This document shows, piece by piece, positions 33,870 through 42,515 of a DNA stretch of 64,000 nt (positions within the stretch are counted from its first letter, which is position 1; each line of letters starts with the position of its first letter). This DNA is from Chitinophaga sp. CF418 (lineage in GTDB: Bacteria > Bacteroidota > Bacteroidia > Chitinophagales > Chitinophagaceae): assembly GCF_900142925.1 (NCBI RefSeq), contig NZ_FRCN01000003.1, forward strand, positions 275,300 through 339,299, written 5' to 3'. Below the pieces are notes generated by a model. It did not search any database and was not told where the DNA came from. It worked only from the letters and a program-made list of their open reading frames with translations. Made by a program: the position numbers and the translations under genes.

Positions 33870-35351
33870 ATGATCAGACATTCGCAGACAGTGGGCATCA
33901 ATTTTACGGGAGGGATCGTCTCTCCCGGACAACTGCTGACCATTCTGGATATAGCGGCAGCAGCCAGGGTAACCCAGGTAAAATTCGGCTTAAGACAACA
34001 GCTGCTGATAGAGGTACCCGGTAAATATTGGGAACAATTTGAAGAAGATTGCGCCCGCCAGCAGATCGTGTTCCATGCTTACGGCACTGCGCCCAATATC
34101 ACCAGCTCTTATCCTGCAGCTGGCATTTTCCTTAGTGACAGCTGGTTAACTGAAGGTCTCTACAAGGACGTATTTGCGCTATTTGATTATACACCTGCCC
34201 TGAAGGTGAATATCTGCGACAGTAAACAAACATTTACACCTTTCTTCTCCGGACATATTAACTGGATAGCGGCAGGAGCTGCGCATTACTGGCATCTGTT
34301 CATCCGCTTTCCTAAAAGCAGCCGTCTTTTTGCATGGCCGGACCTGGTCTATACGAACAGTATCGGGCAGCTGAGTCAATGTATCGAGTCTATAGTCTAT
34401 GAGCGTCCATTCATCAGTAACGACGAATTATATGCACTTGTTAAGGGCAGGCTGGAATACACCTGCCGCCCGGTAACAGCCGAGCTGGAGCTGCCGCCTT
34501 TCCATCTGCCCTATTATGAAGGTTTCAACCGGCATGAGAATCATTACTGGCTGGGTATCTACCGCCGGGATGAGGAGTTTCCTGTAGCATTCCTGCAGAA
34601 CCTCTGTAAGATCTGCCTGGAAACCCGGACAGGACAACTGTACGCCACTTCTTGGAAATCTCTCATCATCAGGAATATAGCGCCTGAACACAGAAGGCTG
34701 TGGGACTATATTCTCGGTAAATACGGAATCAATGTAAGGCATGCAGCCAATGAACTGAACTGGCATGTGGAAGATAACAGTGAAGATGCCCTGATCATTA
34801 AAAGGCATATCATCCGGCATTTTGATAATGCCGATGTCAGGACCTACGGATTGTGTTTCAGTATCCGGATCAATCCGGGAAACAACTGTTTCGGTTCCGT
34901 TGTGATCAGCAAACAGGAAAGCAAAACCAAAAGTCGCCTGAAAGGTCACCAGCGCTTTGACATTCTTTATACGCAGGATTTTAACCCGAATTCGGGCACT
35001 TTACTACCCTATCGGACAGGAGTAGCCAAAGAGCACCTCGGCCCCTATATCACGTCCCTTTGCCGTGAATTTTACGAGAACAGTGCTGTTACTGATCCCC
35101 TGCTGAATTATGTAGCTGGTCAGCAGACAGTTATCACTACCACCCAGCCAGAGAAAGAGGTACATCAATGTACCCGCTGCCTGACTGTTTATGATGAATC
35201 CATTGGCGATCCGGGCCAGGATATTGCTCCTGGCACTTCCTTTCATGATCTGCCGGAACAATACTGCTGCTCACTCTGCGAGGCTCCCCTATCCGACTTC
35301 ATACCTGTTACAGCAACATCCCTCGGATGGCTGGCCGGAGCACAGGATTAA
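33870..35351 (+). CDS. Rubredoxin fused to a degenerate nitrite/sulfite-reductase-like protein
   Basis: This 493-residue protein ends in a rubredoxin domain: C434-x2-C437 (CTRCLTVYD) and C467-x2-C470 (CSLCEAPLSDF), a mononuclear Fe(Cys)4 site. Residues 14-23 (GGIVSPGQLL) align with GGEITPAKLL of NirB and start a ferredoxin-like half domain. A second one lies near 217-300 (GQLYATSWKSLIIRNI), as in the pseudo-two-fold NirA/CysI fold. The [4Fe-4S]-siroheme cysteines are missing: the C-x5-C position reads NITSSYPAAGIF and only one cysteine (C116, VNICDSKQ) remains at the C-x3-C position. It probably does not bind siroheme, and may be an electron-transfer or scaffold partner of the nitrate or nitrite reductase (inference). 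It is the last gene of the operon. Confidence 0.85.
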   Translation: MIRHSQTVGINFTGGIVSPGQLLTILDIAAAARVTQVKFGLRQQLLIEVPGKYWEQFEEDCARQQIVFHAYGTAPNITSSYPAAGIFLSDSWLTEGLYKDVFALFDYTPALKVNICDSKQTFTPFFSGHINWIAAGAAHYWHLFIRFPKSSRLFAWPDLVYTNSIGQLSQCIESIVYERPFISNDELYALVKGRLEYTCRPVTAELELPPFHLPYYEGFNRHENHYWLGIYRRDEEFPVAFLQNLCKICLETRTGQLYATSWKSLIIRNIAPEHRRLWDYILGKYGINVRHAANELNWHVEDNSEDALIIKRHIIRHFDNADVRTYGLCFSIRINPGNNCFGSVVISKQESKTKSRLKGHQRFDILYTQDFNPNSGTLLPYRTGVAKEHLGPYITSLCREFYENSAVTDPLLNYVAGQQTVITTTQPEKEVHQCTRCLTVYDESIGDPGQDIAPGTSFHDLPEQYCCSLCEAPLSDFIPVTATSLGWLAGAQD

Positions 35352-35474
35352 CAATATATTTGCATTTTTCGCATATGCACTACAGCAGGTAGTTACAGTG
35401 AAAATTGGCGTTATTTTATCATAAAAAGCCATAATACATACACTAAAACGTTATAGAACTATTGTTTTTCGTAT

Positions 35475-35482
35475 TATTTTTG
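35475..35482 (+). promoter_or_regulatory. Possible -7 box of mqo
   Basis: TATTTTTG matches TAnnTTTG and lies 27 bp ahead of the mqo ATG. No good TTG -33 element was found at 19-21 bp upstream; the surrounding DNA is AT-rich, so a chance match is possible. Confidence 0.35.
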
Positions 35483-35509
35483 CAGCGCAAATCGCGTAAA
35501 TAAATTAAT

Positions 35510-36997
35510 ATGTCTCCTAAATCGGCGCCTGACATCGTTTTAATCGGTGCGGGCATAATGAGTGCAACGCTTGGTGTATTGTTGAAAGAATTACAACCGG
35601 AACTGACCATTGAGATATTCGAAAGACTGGATATCATTGCAGGAGAAAGTTCGGATGCATGGAATAACGCAGGTACAGGACATTCTGCTTTCTGTGAACT
35701 CAACTATACCCCCGAAAAGGCAAATGGTAGCATTGAGATCGGTAAAGCCATCAAAATTGCCGAGTCATTTGAAGTATCCAAGGAATTCTGGTCTTTCCTC
35801 GTACAGGAAGGTTGCATTAAATCCCCGGAGACATTTATACAAAGCGTTCCTCACATGAGCTTTGTATGGGGTGAGAACAACGTTCAATATCTGAAAAAAC
35901 GCCAGCAGATGCTGGAAAGCAATAATTTATTCAAGGGTATGGAGTACTCAGAAGATCCTGCCGTCCTGAAACAATGGATCCCATTGGTGATGGAAGGAAG
36001 AGACGCTTCTGAAAAAGTAGCGGCTACCCGTATGGAAGTGGGTACCGATATCAACTTCGGCGCCCTCACCCGTGCGCTCATCAACTACCTGCAACAGCAG
36101 GAAGGCGTACATGTACACCTGAAACACGAAGTACGCGACATTGAAAGAGAAGAAGATGGCAGGTGGTATCTGAAGGTGAAAAACCTGGAGACAGGTAAGA
36201 AAAGAAAGCTGCATACAAGATTTGTATTCATAGGCGCCGGTGGTGGTTCTCTGCCGCTGCTGGTAAAATCAGACATTCCTGAAGGCAAGGGCTTCGGCGG
36301 CTTCCCCGTAAGCGGCCAGTGGCTGGTCTGCAAAAATCCGGCAGTTGTTGAAAGACATGCCGCGAAAGTTTATGGTAAGGCTTCCGTGGGTGCACCTCCT
36401 ATGTCTGTGCCTCACCTGGATACACGTATGATAGATGGTCAAAAGGCCCTCCTGTTCGGACCTTATGCCGGCTTCTCCACCAAGTTCCTGAAAAATGGTT
36501 CCTGGCTCGATCTGCCCAGGTCTATTAAGTTCAATAATATCCGTCCTATGCTGGCTGCCGGCCTGGATAACCTTCCGCTGACCAAATACCTGATTGACCA
36601 GGTGCGTCAGTCGCCGGAAGAAAGACTGGAAGCCCTGCAGGAATTCCTGCCGGAAGCAAAGATAGAAGACTGGGAACTGGAAGTAGCAGGACAACGTGTA
36701 CAGGTGATCAAAAAAGACCCTGAGCATGGCGGTATCCTGGAATTCGGTACTGAGGTGGTAAGTGCAGCAGATGGTTCTATCGCAGCCCTGTTAGGCGCTT
36801 CTCCGGGAGCTTCCACTGCGGTATCCATTATGTTGGAATTGCTGCAACGCTGCTTCCCTAAAATGCTGGCAACACCAGCATGGCAGTCCAAGCTGAGACA
36901 GATGATCCCTTCTTATGGACAGAAACTGGCTGACGACTCTATTCTGCTGGAACAGGTAAGGACATGGTCAAATGCTGTACTCGAATTGAAGAAATAA
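35510..36997 (+). CDS. mqo: Malate:quinone oxidoreductase
   Basis: This 495-residue FAD-dependent, membrane-associated enzyme oxidises malate to oxaloacetate and passes electrons to quinone. The FAD motif is [16 protein letters not shown] (about 10-25); family blocks [32 protein letters not shown] and [12 protein letters not shown] are present, and the C-terminus has [20 protein letters not shown]. Length is typical. It is monocistronic, after the nitrate operon, with its own terminator at 37031. Confidence 0.97.
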   Translation: MSPKSAPDIVLIGAGIMSATLGVLLKELQPELTIEIFERLDIIAGESSDAWNNAGTGHSAFCELNYTPEKANGSIEIGKAIKIAESFEVSKEFWSFLVQEGCIKSPETFIQSVPHMSFVWGENNVQYLKKRQQMLESNNLFKGMEYSEDPAVLKQWIPLVMEGRDASEKVAATRMEVGTDINFGALTRALINYLQQQEGVHVHLKHEVRDIEREEDGRWYLKVKNLETGKKRKLHTRFVFIGAGGGSLPLLVKSDIPEGKGFGGFPVSGQWLVCKNPAVVERHAAKVYGKASVGAPPMSVPHLDTRMIDGQKALLFGPYAGFSTKFLKNGSWLDLPRSIKFNNIRPMLAAGLDNLPLTKYLIDQVRQSPEERLEALQEFLPEAKIEDWELEVAGQRVQVIKKDPEHGGILEFGTEVVSAADGSIAALLGASPGASTAVSIMLELLQRCFPKMLATPAWQSKLRQMIPSYGQKLADDSILLEQVRTWSNAVLELKK

Positions 36998-37030
36998 GCG
37001 AAGTTTACATACAGGCTATAAAAAAGAATA

Positions 37031-37056
37031 GGGGATATGGAAATATCCCCTTTTGT
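37031..37056. terminator. Bidirectional terminator after mqo
   Basis: GGGGATAT-ggaa-ATATCCCC (37031-37050) is a perfect 8-bp stem, followed by TTTTGTTTT on the plus strand and preceded by an A-rich run that becomes T-rich on the minus strand. It separates mqo from the convergent kinase-like gene. Confidence 0.85.
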
Positions 37057-37105
37057 TTTAACCTTATCTTATTGTTTCTAAGAGACGTGTTTCAGGCTGT
37101 AAGAC

Positions 37106-37792
37106 TTATGCCTTACAGGGTATTTTCACCAGCACCACCACATTCTTCTCCGGTTCCGCCAGTATTTCAAAACTGCCGTCATGTAAGGCGGCGAAATACG
37201 ACATCATATGACATATCGGCTGGTGGAATATTTCGTTATCTCCTTTTTCTGATGACTTGAAAGGAGACGAAAAGATATAATTCGCATAAAAGGTTCCCTT
37301 TATTTCAAAGTATCCGGGCTCAAAACTAAATACCATCTTCGGTATCTGATGGGTGGTTGAGTGCCGCATCATCCAGAAAAAAAGGTTCAGGATCAACTGT
37401 CGCATCACTGACTCGTCAATGTTAGCCTCCACAGGTATTTTACTATGCTGTAATTCAACGGCGGGAGACAGTAGATTGTTGTATGGCTCTTCACGTACCA
37501 GTTGTCCCAAAAAAAAATGTAAGTTGGTCATCTTTCGCTTCAGCTGGAAGGTTTTGTCCAGCATATGCTGTATGATCCGAATATTCTGCAGCTGGAAATC
37601 AAGCTCTATCACCTGCGATTTAATCGATTCTGCCTGACGGGTGATCTTGTTTCCCATCGCTTTCCCGTCGTACAGTACTATGAGTTCAACACTTGAAAGA
37701 ATGCTTGCTACAATAGATTTCAATTCGTGAAAGATGTCTTCTATTAGCCGGCTGTCATCAAGGAAATTTTGTGCTGACACAGAACTTTTCAT
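37106..37792 (-). CDS. Histidine-kinase-like protein with degenerate ATPase half
   Basis: This 228-residue soluble protein has no sensor, membrane or receiver domain. Residues ~10-85 look like a dimerisation helix pair with H-box-like FHELKSIVASILSSVEL (H22, followed by E-L-K as in true kinases). The second half resembles a kinase ATP-binding domain: at the N-box position NLFFWMMRHS (136-145) the second asparagine of the usual N-L-x-x-N-A is lost, no DxGxG G1 box is visible, and only a late LHDGSFEIL resembles the usual HGG block. It may be a phosphotransfer protein like ChpT or a pseudokinase (inference). It lies just downstream of the exopolysaccharide operon, in the same direction. Confidence 0.6.
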   Translation of the reverse strand: MKSSVSAQNFLDDSRLIEDIFHELKSIVASILSSVELIVLYDGKAMGNKITRQAESIKSQVIELDFQLQNIRIIQHMLDKTFQLKRKMTNLHFFLGQLVREEPYNNLLSPAVELQHSKIPVEANIDESVMRQLILNLFFWMMRHSTTHQIPKMVFSFEPGYFEIKGTFYANYIFSSPFKSSEKGDNEIFHQPICHMMSYFAALHDGSFEILAEPEKNVVVLVKIPCKA

Positions 37793-37884
37793 GTAACGCT
37801 GTTTACAGGCATCCCTGAAGTTGACCCCGGCGTACCCTGACTACCGGAGTGTAAAAATAACACTTAAGGCGATCTCTTTTCTAT

Positions 37885-37929
37885 TAACATTCCTACTAAT
37901 ACGAGTAAAATATGCTATAGGAAATGTTA
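37885..37929 (-). other. Inverted repeat at the 3' end of the exopolysaccharide operon
   Basis: TAACATTCCTA (37885-37895) and TAGGAAATGTTA (37918-37929) are complementary apart from one bulged base, with a 22-nt AT-rich loop. The right arm includes the stop codon of the WcaJ-type gene. No T-run follows on the minus strand. It may protect the 3' end or act as an operator for the kinase-like gene. Confidence 0.35.
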
Positions 37930-39312
37930 AAATGCGTTCTTATCGCCTTTTATTGTATTAAATACAGTTAAAAATATGATTCGCAGATCGAGATACACTG
38001 ACCAGTTTTCCATGTACCAGATATCATGTTCTATACGTTTACGCAAATGCAGTTCATCAGTGATCTCACCGCGATACCCGTTCACCTGTGCCCAGCCTGT
38101 GATACCAGGTTTCAGGAAATGACGGATCATATATTTCTGAATGATAGCAGAATATTCTTCTGTATGTTTCAGCATATGTGGACGTGGACCTACGATAGAC
38201 ATATCGCCCATGAACACATTGAAGAACTGCGGCATCTCATCCAGATTTGTCTTACGCAATATACGCCCGATCTTCGTAAAACGACGGTCATTCCTTGTAG
38301 CCTGTTTGGAGTTTGCGTCATTATTCACATACATACTTCTGAACTTCAGGCATCGGAAGGTCTCATTGTTACGTCCGGTACGGTGCTGAACAAAGAATAT
38401 GGGGCCTCTCGATTCCAGCTTCACCAGCAGTGCCAGCAAGGGTATCAGCCAGCTCAGAATGAAAAGCATCACAGCGCCGCTGAACACAATATCAAAAATA
38501 CGCTTCCTCAACCGGTTGGCAATATCATCCAGCGGCTCCGCCCTCAATGATATGATAGGTATATTGTCCAGGTAGTCCACATATATCTGGCGATTCACAA
38601 ACATCTTGAAGTCAGGCACAAAGCGGAAACGGATAAAATGACGTTCTGCTTCATGCGCCAGCGTATACAGATATGGGAACTGCTCAGGCGATAATGTAGA
38701 GTAAATCTCCCTGATATTATTGGACTGTGCATATGGAATACAATCCTCCAGCGTGCCTATTACCGGGTATAAGGACAGTTCATGCACATTGCTGTATTCC
38801 TCAAAATAACCCTCAAAACGCAGATTACTTTTGCGGCCGATAAAATTGTCCACCAGTTGTTTTGAAAGCTCATTATAGCCCACAATTACCACTTTACGCT
38901 CAATCTCCTTACGATGAATGATATAGTTAGTAAGCATATAAAAGAAGAGCCTGTCCAGCAGCACGACCAGTATGAACAATGTCATATAGGTCACGATAAA
39001 GATCCTGTTAAAAGCTTCCTTATTCAGGAATACAAAGGCCAGCAGCAACAGCAGGTATAACATGATACTCTGCAGCAGCTTTTTGATGATCCTCTCCACA
39101 GACATCTGCTGGCTCATAAAATAAATACCTGTTGTATACAGCGCAACAATCCATGCGATATTTGAAGCCAGCAGGAAAGTGTCTCTGTTCACGCTTACCG
39201 GCACACCATACTGCTGCAGCCAGTAAAGCGTAAAAAAGAAGAAGGCATTGAGGCAAATAAAATCCAGCACAAGGATCTGGATGCTGCATATTTTAAGATA
39301 TCGGTCCAACAT
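37927..39312 (-). CDS. Undecaprenyl-phosphate glycosylphosphotransferase (WcaJ-like)
   Basis: This 461-residue polyprenyl-phosphate hexose-1-phosphate transferase starts repeat-unit assembly by linking a sugar phosphate, usually glucose, to undecaprenyl phosphate. It has four N-terminal membrane segments, a CoA-binding-like middle (KVVIVGYNELSKQLVDNFI), one further membrane segment (VFSGAVMLFILSWLIPLLALL) and the catalytic block KFRSMYVN, NLDEMPQFFNVFMGDMSIVG, PRPHM and KPGITGWAQVNGYRG. Length fits the family. It is the last gene of the exopolysaccharide operon, 22 bp after the WcaI-like gene. Confidence 0.94.
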   Translation of the reverse strand: MLDRYLKICSIQILVLDFICLNAFFFFTLYWLQQYGVPVSVNRDTFLLASNIAWIVALYTTGIYFMSQQMSVERIIKKLLQSIMLYLLLLLAFVFLNKEAFNRIFIVTYMTLFILVVLLDRLFFYMLTNYIIHRKEIERKVVIVGYNELSKQLVDNFIGRKSNLRFEGYFEEYSNVHELSLYPVIGTLEDCIPYAQSNNIREIYSTLSPEQFPYLYTLAHEAERHFIRFRFVPDFKMFVNRQIYVDYLDNIPIISLRAEPLDDIANRLRKRIFDIVFSGAVMLFILSWLIPLLALLVKLESRGPIFFVQHRTGRNNETFRCLKFRSMYVNNDANSKQATRNDRRFTKIGRILRKTNLDEMPQFFNVFMGDMSIVGPRPHMLKHTEEYSAIIQKYMIRHFLKPGITGWAQVNGYRGEITDELHLRKRIEHDIWYMENWSVYLDLRIIFLTVFNTIKGDKNAF

Positions 39313-39334
39313 ATAAAGTAAGGTTCAAATGATG

Positions 39335-40585
39335 TTAACTAACTACTACGGCTTCTTCAAAACGTGACATTATTTTTCCTACAGACAGATGTGTTTCTGC
39401 ATACACACGTCCGTTCCTTGCTATTTCTGAGGCATTGTCCTGCATAGCCCTGACGATACCATCAGTAAGCGCCTGCTGATCTTCTGCTTTCACCAGTATG
39501 CCCATATTATGTTTGCTTACCAGTTCATGCAGGCTCGTTCCGCTATTCGCAGTGATCAGCGCCAATCCTCCTACTGACAGGATAGTGGTCAGTTTAGATG
39601 GCATTACCAGGTCGCTTGCATTCCCTTTTTGTATCACCAGGTGTACATCGGCCATATTGAGGAAATGATTGAACTTCTCGAACGGCTGCAGCGGGAAGAA
39701 GATAACATTATTAAGTTCTCTTGACTCCGCCTCTGCCTTTAGTTTCTCCTTGTAAGGACCCGAGCCGCAGATCAGGAATTTCAGCTGTTTATCATCTTTC
39801 AGTGTTTCAGCAGTATTCAGAATAGCTTCCAGTCCCTGTTTCTCTCCTATCGCACCGGAGTACAGTACGATCCTGTCATTGACGTCAAAGCCATATTCTG
39901 CCTTCAGTGATGCACGATTTTCAATGGGATGGAACAGGGTGACGTCCACCCAGTTCGGGAAGAAGAAAATATCCTTGCCGGCTTTCTCCTGTATCTTCCG
40001 CATCATACCATCAGATATACTACTCACCATATCCGCATGTTTGAAGATATAGCGCTCCAGTCCGAACAATGCTTTGATGAGTTTTGGAGACCTGATCATA
40101 TTCAGATCACGCGCGGCTTCTATCTGCATATCCTGTATGTGATAGAGGAACTTCGCACCTTTGAACTTCTTGTACAATACAGCCAGTAATCCCAGATGAA
40201 AAGGCGGCACCACCGTAATCACCACATCAAACTTTTTACGGGGCAGCAGTTGCAGTATTTTAAAAAAGGCAGATACCGCAAAAGAGAAGTCCAGCATGAT
40301 ACGCGTCTTACCGGAAGGTTTTGCAGGCACGTACTGCGGACAACGATATACAGTGATCTTTCCTCCCTGTCCGTTACCTTCTTCAAACACTTCTTTCTTA
40401 TACCAGTTCTTGTTCTTGTCGTATGGAGGCTGCACCTTCCACTCCGGATAATAAGGATAACTGGTGATGACGGTACAATCGTATCCCTGGGCTGCCAGCC
40501 ATTTGATCATTTCACCATTGTACTTACCTATTCCGGTGGGTTCCGGTGAGAAATTACCTCCAATCAATAGTAATCGCTTGGACAT
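39335..40585 (-). CDS. Glycosyltransferase, WcaI-like (GT4)
   Basis: This 416-residue GT-B glycosyltransferase resembles colanic-acid WcaI. The N-terminal block LLLIGGNFSPEPTGIGKYNGEM and YPYYPEWKVQPPYD are hallmarks of that family; later VLYSGAIGEKQGLEAIL marks the donor half. The usual E-x7-E motif is not evident, and MPSKLTTILSVGG takes its place, as is normal in WcaI-type enzymes. It likely adds a fucose or similar sugar (inference). It lies between WcaF-like and WcaJ-like genes, a colanic-acid-like grouping. Confidence 0.9.
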   Translation of the reverse strand: MSKRLLLIGGNFSPEPTGIGKYNGEMIKWLAAQGYDCTVITSYPYYPEWKVQPPYDKNKNWYKKEVFEEGNGQGGKITVYRCPQYVPAKPSGKTRIMLDFSFAVSAFFKILQLLPRKKFDVVITVVPPFHLGLLAVLYKKFKGAKFLYHIQDMQIEAARDLNMIRSPKLIKALFGLERYIFKHADMVSSISDGMMRKIQEKAGKDIFFFPNWVDVTLFHPIENRASLKAEYGFDVNDRIVLYSGAIGEKQGLEAILNTAETLKDDKQLKFLICGSGPYKEKLKAEAESRELNNVIFFPLQPFEKFNHFLNMADVHLVIQKGNASDLVMPSKLTTILSVGGLALITANSGTSLHELVSKHNMGILVKAEDQQALTDGIVRAMQDNASEIARNGRVYAETHLSVGKIMSRFEEAVVVS

Positions 40586-40612
40586 ACCGCTATATAGATT
40601 TCTGTTTTTTTA

Positions 40613-41179
40613 TTATCTCCATCTCTCTGACACAAAAGCCAGTGGATTGCCTTTAAAAATACCGTTCTGCGCTACTGAGGCAGTCACGACAGAACCTGCT
40701 GTGATCACTGTATCCGTGCCCACAGTAACACCTGGCCCGATGAATACGCAGGCTCCCACCCAGCATCCATCCATCAGCGTAATAGGAGCATTACGGTAAG
40801 GCATGGCAGGATGCCTGAAATTGTGATTGCCTCCACAGAGGAACGCACGTTGTGATACACATACGTTATTGCCTATCACCAATTGTTCGAAATTGAGCAA
40901 ATAAGCTTCTTCACCCAGCCATACATCATTGCCTATCTCCAGTTTCCAGGGGAAATGGATGTTCACTCTTGGTTTGATCACCACACCACTTCCTACTTTG
41001 GCTCCGAACAGGCGCAGTAATCTGGCCTTAACTCCGGAGGGCACAGGAAAGGCTGTCAGAAAGAACAGCATTTTGACAATGTACCAGCTGGTTTCCTTTA
41101 ATTTACCAGCGCCGCGGTCCAGGCCCTCAGAGGCTTTGAAGTCTTTTAAGCGGACCTGTGACAGATAAAAGTTATCCAT
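40613..41179 (-). CDS. Hexapeptide acetyltransferase, WcaF-like
   Basis: This 188-residue left-handed beta-helix O-acetyltransferase is of the WcaF type. Hexapeptide repeats run from about residue 60 (AKVGSGVVIKPRVNIHFPWKL) to 170, with the catalytic histidine region CGGNHNFRHPAMPY and the late VGACVFIGPGVTVGTDTVI. It probably acetylates a sugar of the exopolysaccharide repeat unit. It is 5 bp after the VanZ-family gene. Confidence 0.92.
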   Translation of the reverse strand: MDNFYLSQVRLKDFKASEGLDRGAGKLKETSWYIVKMLFFLTAFPVPSGVKARLLRLFGAKVGSGVVIKPRVNIHFPWKLEIGNDVWLGEEAYLLNFEQLVIGNNVCVSQRAFLCGGNHNFRHPAMPYRNAPITLMDGCWVGACVFIGPGVTVGTDTVITAGSVVTASVAQNGIFKGNPLAFVSERWR

Positions 41180-41184
41180 TGCTA

Positions 41185-41646
41185 TCAGGAATTATTATCA
41201 ACAAGTACTACATCTTTTTTTACCAGATAACGGTATGTGCAAATCCCCAGGTAAGCCCCCAGTGTGTTCAGCAGGATATCATCAGCATCGTAAACACCGA
41301 TCATAAAGGCCAGCTGCAACAACTCAATGCACAGGCTGAAAAAGAATGCAGTGATTATTACTCTAAATTTATTGGCAGGTGTTCCTGACAATGCATCTCC
41401 AAAGAAGCCGAACGGCATGAACAATATGATATTGCCCAACAAATTCAGCAGAAAAAAAAACCAGTGTCTGATGGAATGACCGGCTTCAATAATGAACCCA
41501 TAAGTACTCTTCAGCGGCACCCATCTCGGTGTAGCATAATGCTCACCGGCACTCCTTGTTGGCTCAAGGAAAACGACATACAACAATGCAGCTATATAGA
41601 TGATCATTGCCACTACGACCATACGCCTCTTTACTCTCAATATCAT
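41185..41646 (-). CDS. VanZ family membrane protein
   Basis: This 153-residue membrane protein with about four spans belongs to the VanZ-like family. Seen blocks are WVPLKSTYGFI, LNLLGNIILFMPFGFFGDAL and the conserved SLCIELLQL near the C-terminal half, then DADDILLNTLGAYLG. VanZ homologues are linked to teicoplanin resistance in enterococci, but most have unknown roles; the context here is exopolysaccharide assembly. Its ATG overlaps the upstream GT2 stop by 4 bp (ATGA). Confidence 0.92.
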   Translation of the reverse strand: MILRVKRRMVVVAMIIYIAALLYVVFLEPTRSAGEHYATPRWVPLKSTYGFIIEAGHSIRHWFFFLLNLLGNIILFMPFGFFGDALSGTPANKFRVIITAFFFSLCIELLQLAFMIGVYDADDILLNTLGAYLGICTYRYLVKKDVVLVDNNS

Positions 41647-42509
41647 CCCTGTCTTAACCTGTTATTGCGTTTTAATTCATACATCTTGGCATCTACCAGG
41701 AAGCGGTACCAGAATCCCTGCAGGAAATGCCATACAAGCCCTGCGCCTCCATCCAGAAAACCTAAGCGTATAAAATAGCGGTAAATAAAATAAATGAATG
41801 GACGTACGAACAAGGGTATCTTACTATATACTTTCTCCTTGATCCATCGCTTACGGGAAGATTGCTCTCCACTCAGAGATACATCCACATTATTCTCAGA
41901 TGTTGTTCCTTTCTCTATATCCAGCAGATCCTGCACTTCACGTGAAGCATAGTTATTCTGCTTATGCGTCCACCAGGTGAGGTCGTTCAGATTATGATCC
42001 ACCATATCATGCTCGAAGGCTTCTGTTTCTCCTTTCTCCAATACAACGTGTTCATCCATGGCACGCTCTTCCAGCCTGCCTGTTCCTGTACGCCAGATGC
42101 GCAGCAGACGGTGCGGATAAAAGCCACCGCGCTTCATCCACTTATCCATGAATATCACACGGCGTTTGATGATATAACCTCCTGTCTCCGGCTTTGCCAG
42201 TGGCAGTTTGGTATTGATCTCATCTATCAGTTCATCCAGCAGGTATTCATCACAATCCATACGCATCGTCCATGTCGTATTGATATTGCAATTGTCCAGT
42301 GCCCAGTTGAACTGGTCAGAGTGATTGCCCGGCCATGCCCTTTGGACAACCCTGGCGCCCAGTGCAGTCGCTATTTCAACAGTGCGGTCAGTAGACATGC
42401 TATCGATGATGATGATGTTATCTGATACGCGCTTCAGGTTCTGAATACAACGGGTAATATGTTTTTCCTCGTTATAACTGAGGATGATAACTGTTAAAGA
42501 ATTAGACAC
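41643..42509 (-). CDS. Glycosyltransferase family 2
   Basis: This 288-residue GT-A enzyme is of the WaaE/KdtX-like family 2 type. LTVIILSYNEEKHITRCI starts the nucleotide-binding fold, IIIDSMSTDRTVEIA follows, and MRMDCDEYLLDEL is the DxD-containing metal site. The C-terminal tail has a helix cluster, FVRPFIYFIYRYFIRLGFLDG, that may sit on the membrane. It begins with GTG (42509): no in-frame ATG precedes the family core and a stop lies just upstream. It overlaps the VanZ gene by 4 bp. Confidence 0.92.
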   Translation of the reverse strand: MSNSLTVIILSYNEEKHITRCIQNLKRVSDNIIIIDSMSTDRTVEIATALGARVVQRAWPGNHSDQFNWALDNCNINTTWTMRMDCDEYLLDELIDEINTKLPLAKPETGGYIIKRRVIFMDKWMKRGGFYPHRLLRIWRTGTGRLEERAMDEHVVLEKGETEAFEHDMVDHNLNDLTWWTHKQNNYASREVQDLLDIEKGTTSENNVDVSLSGEQSSRKRWIKEKVYSKIPLFVRPFIYFIYRYFIRLGFLDGGAGLVWHFLQGFWYRFLVDAKMYELKRNNRLRQG

Positions 42510-42515
42510 CCTGAT

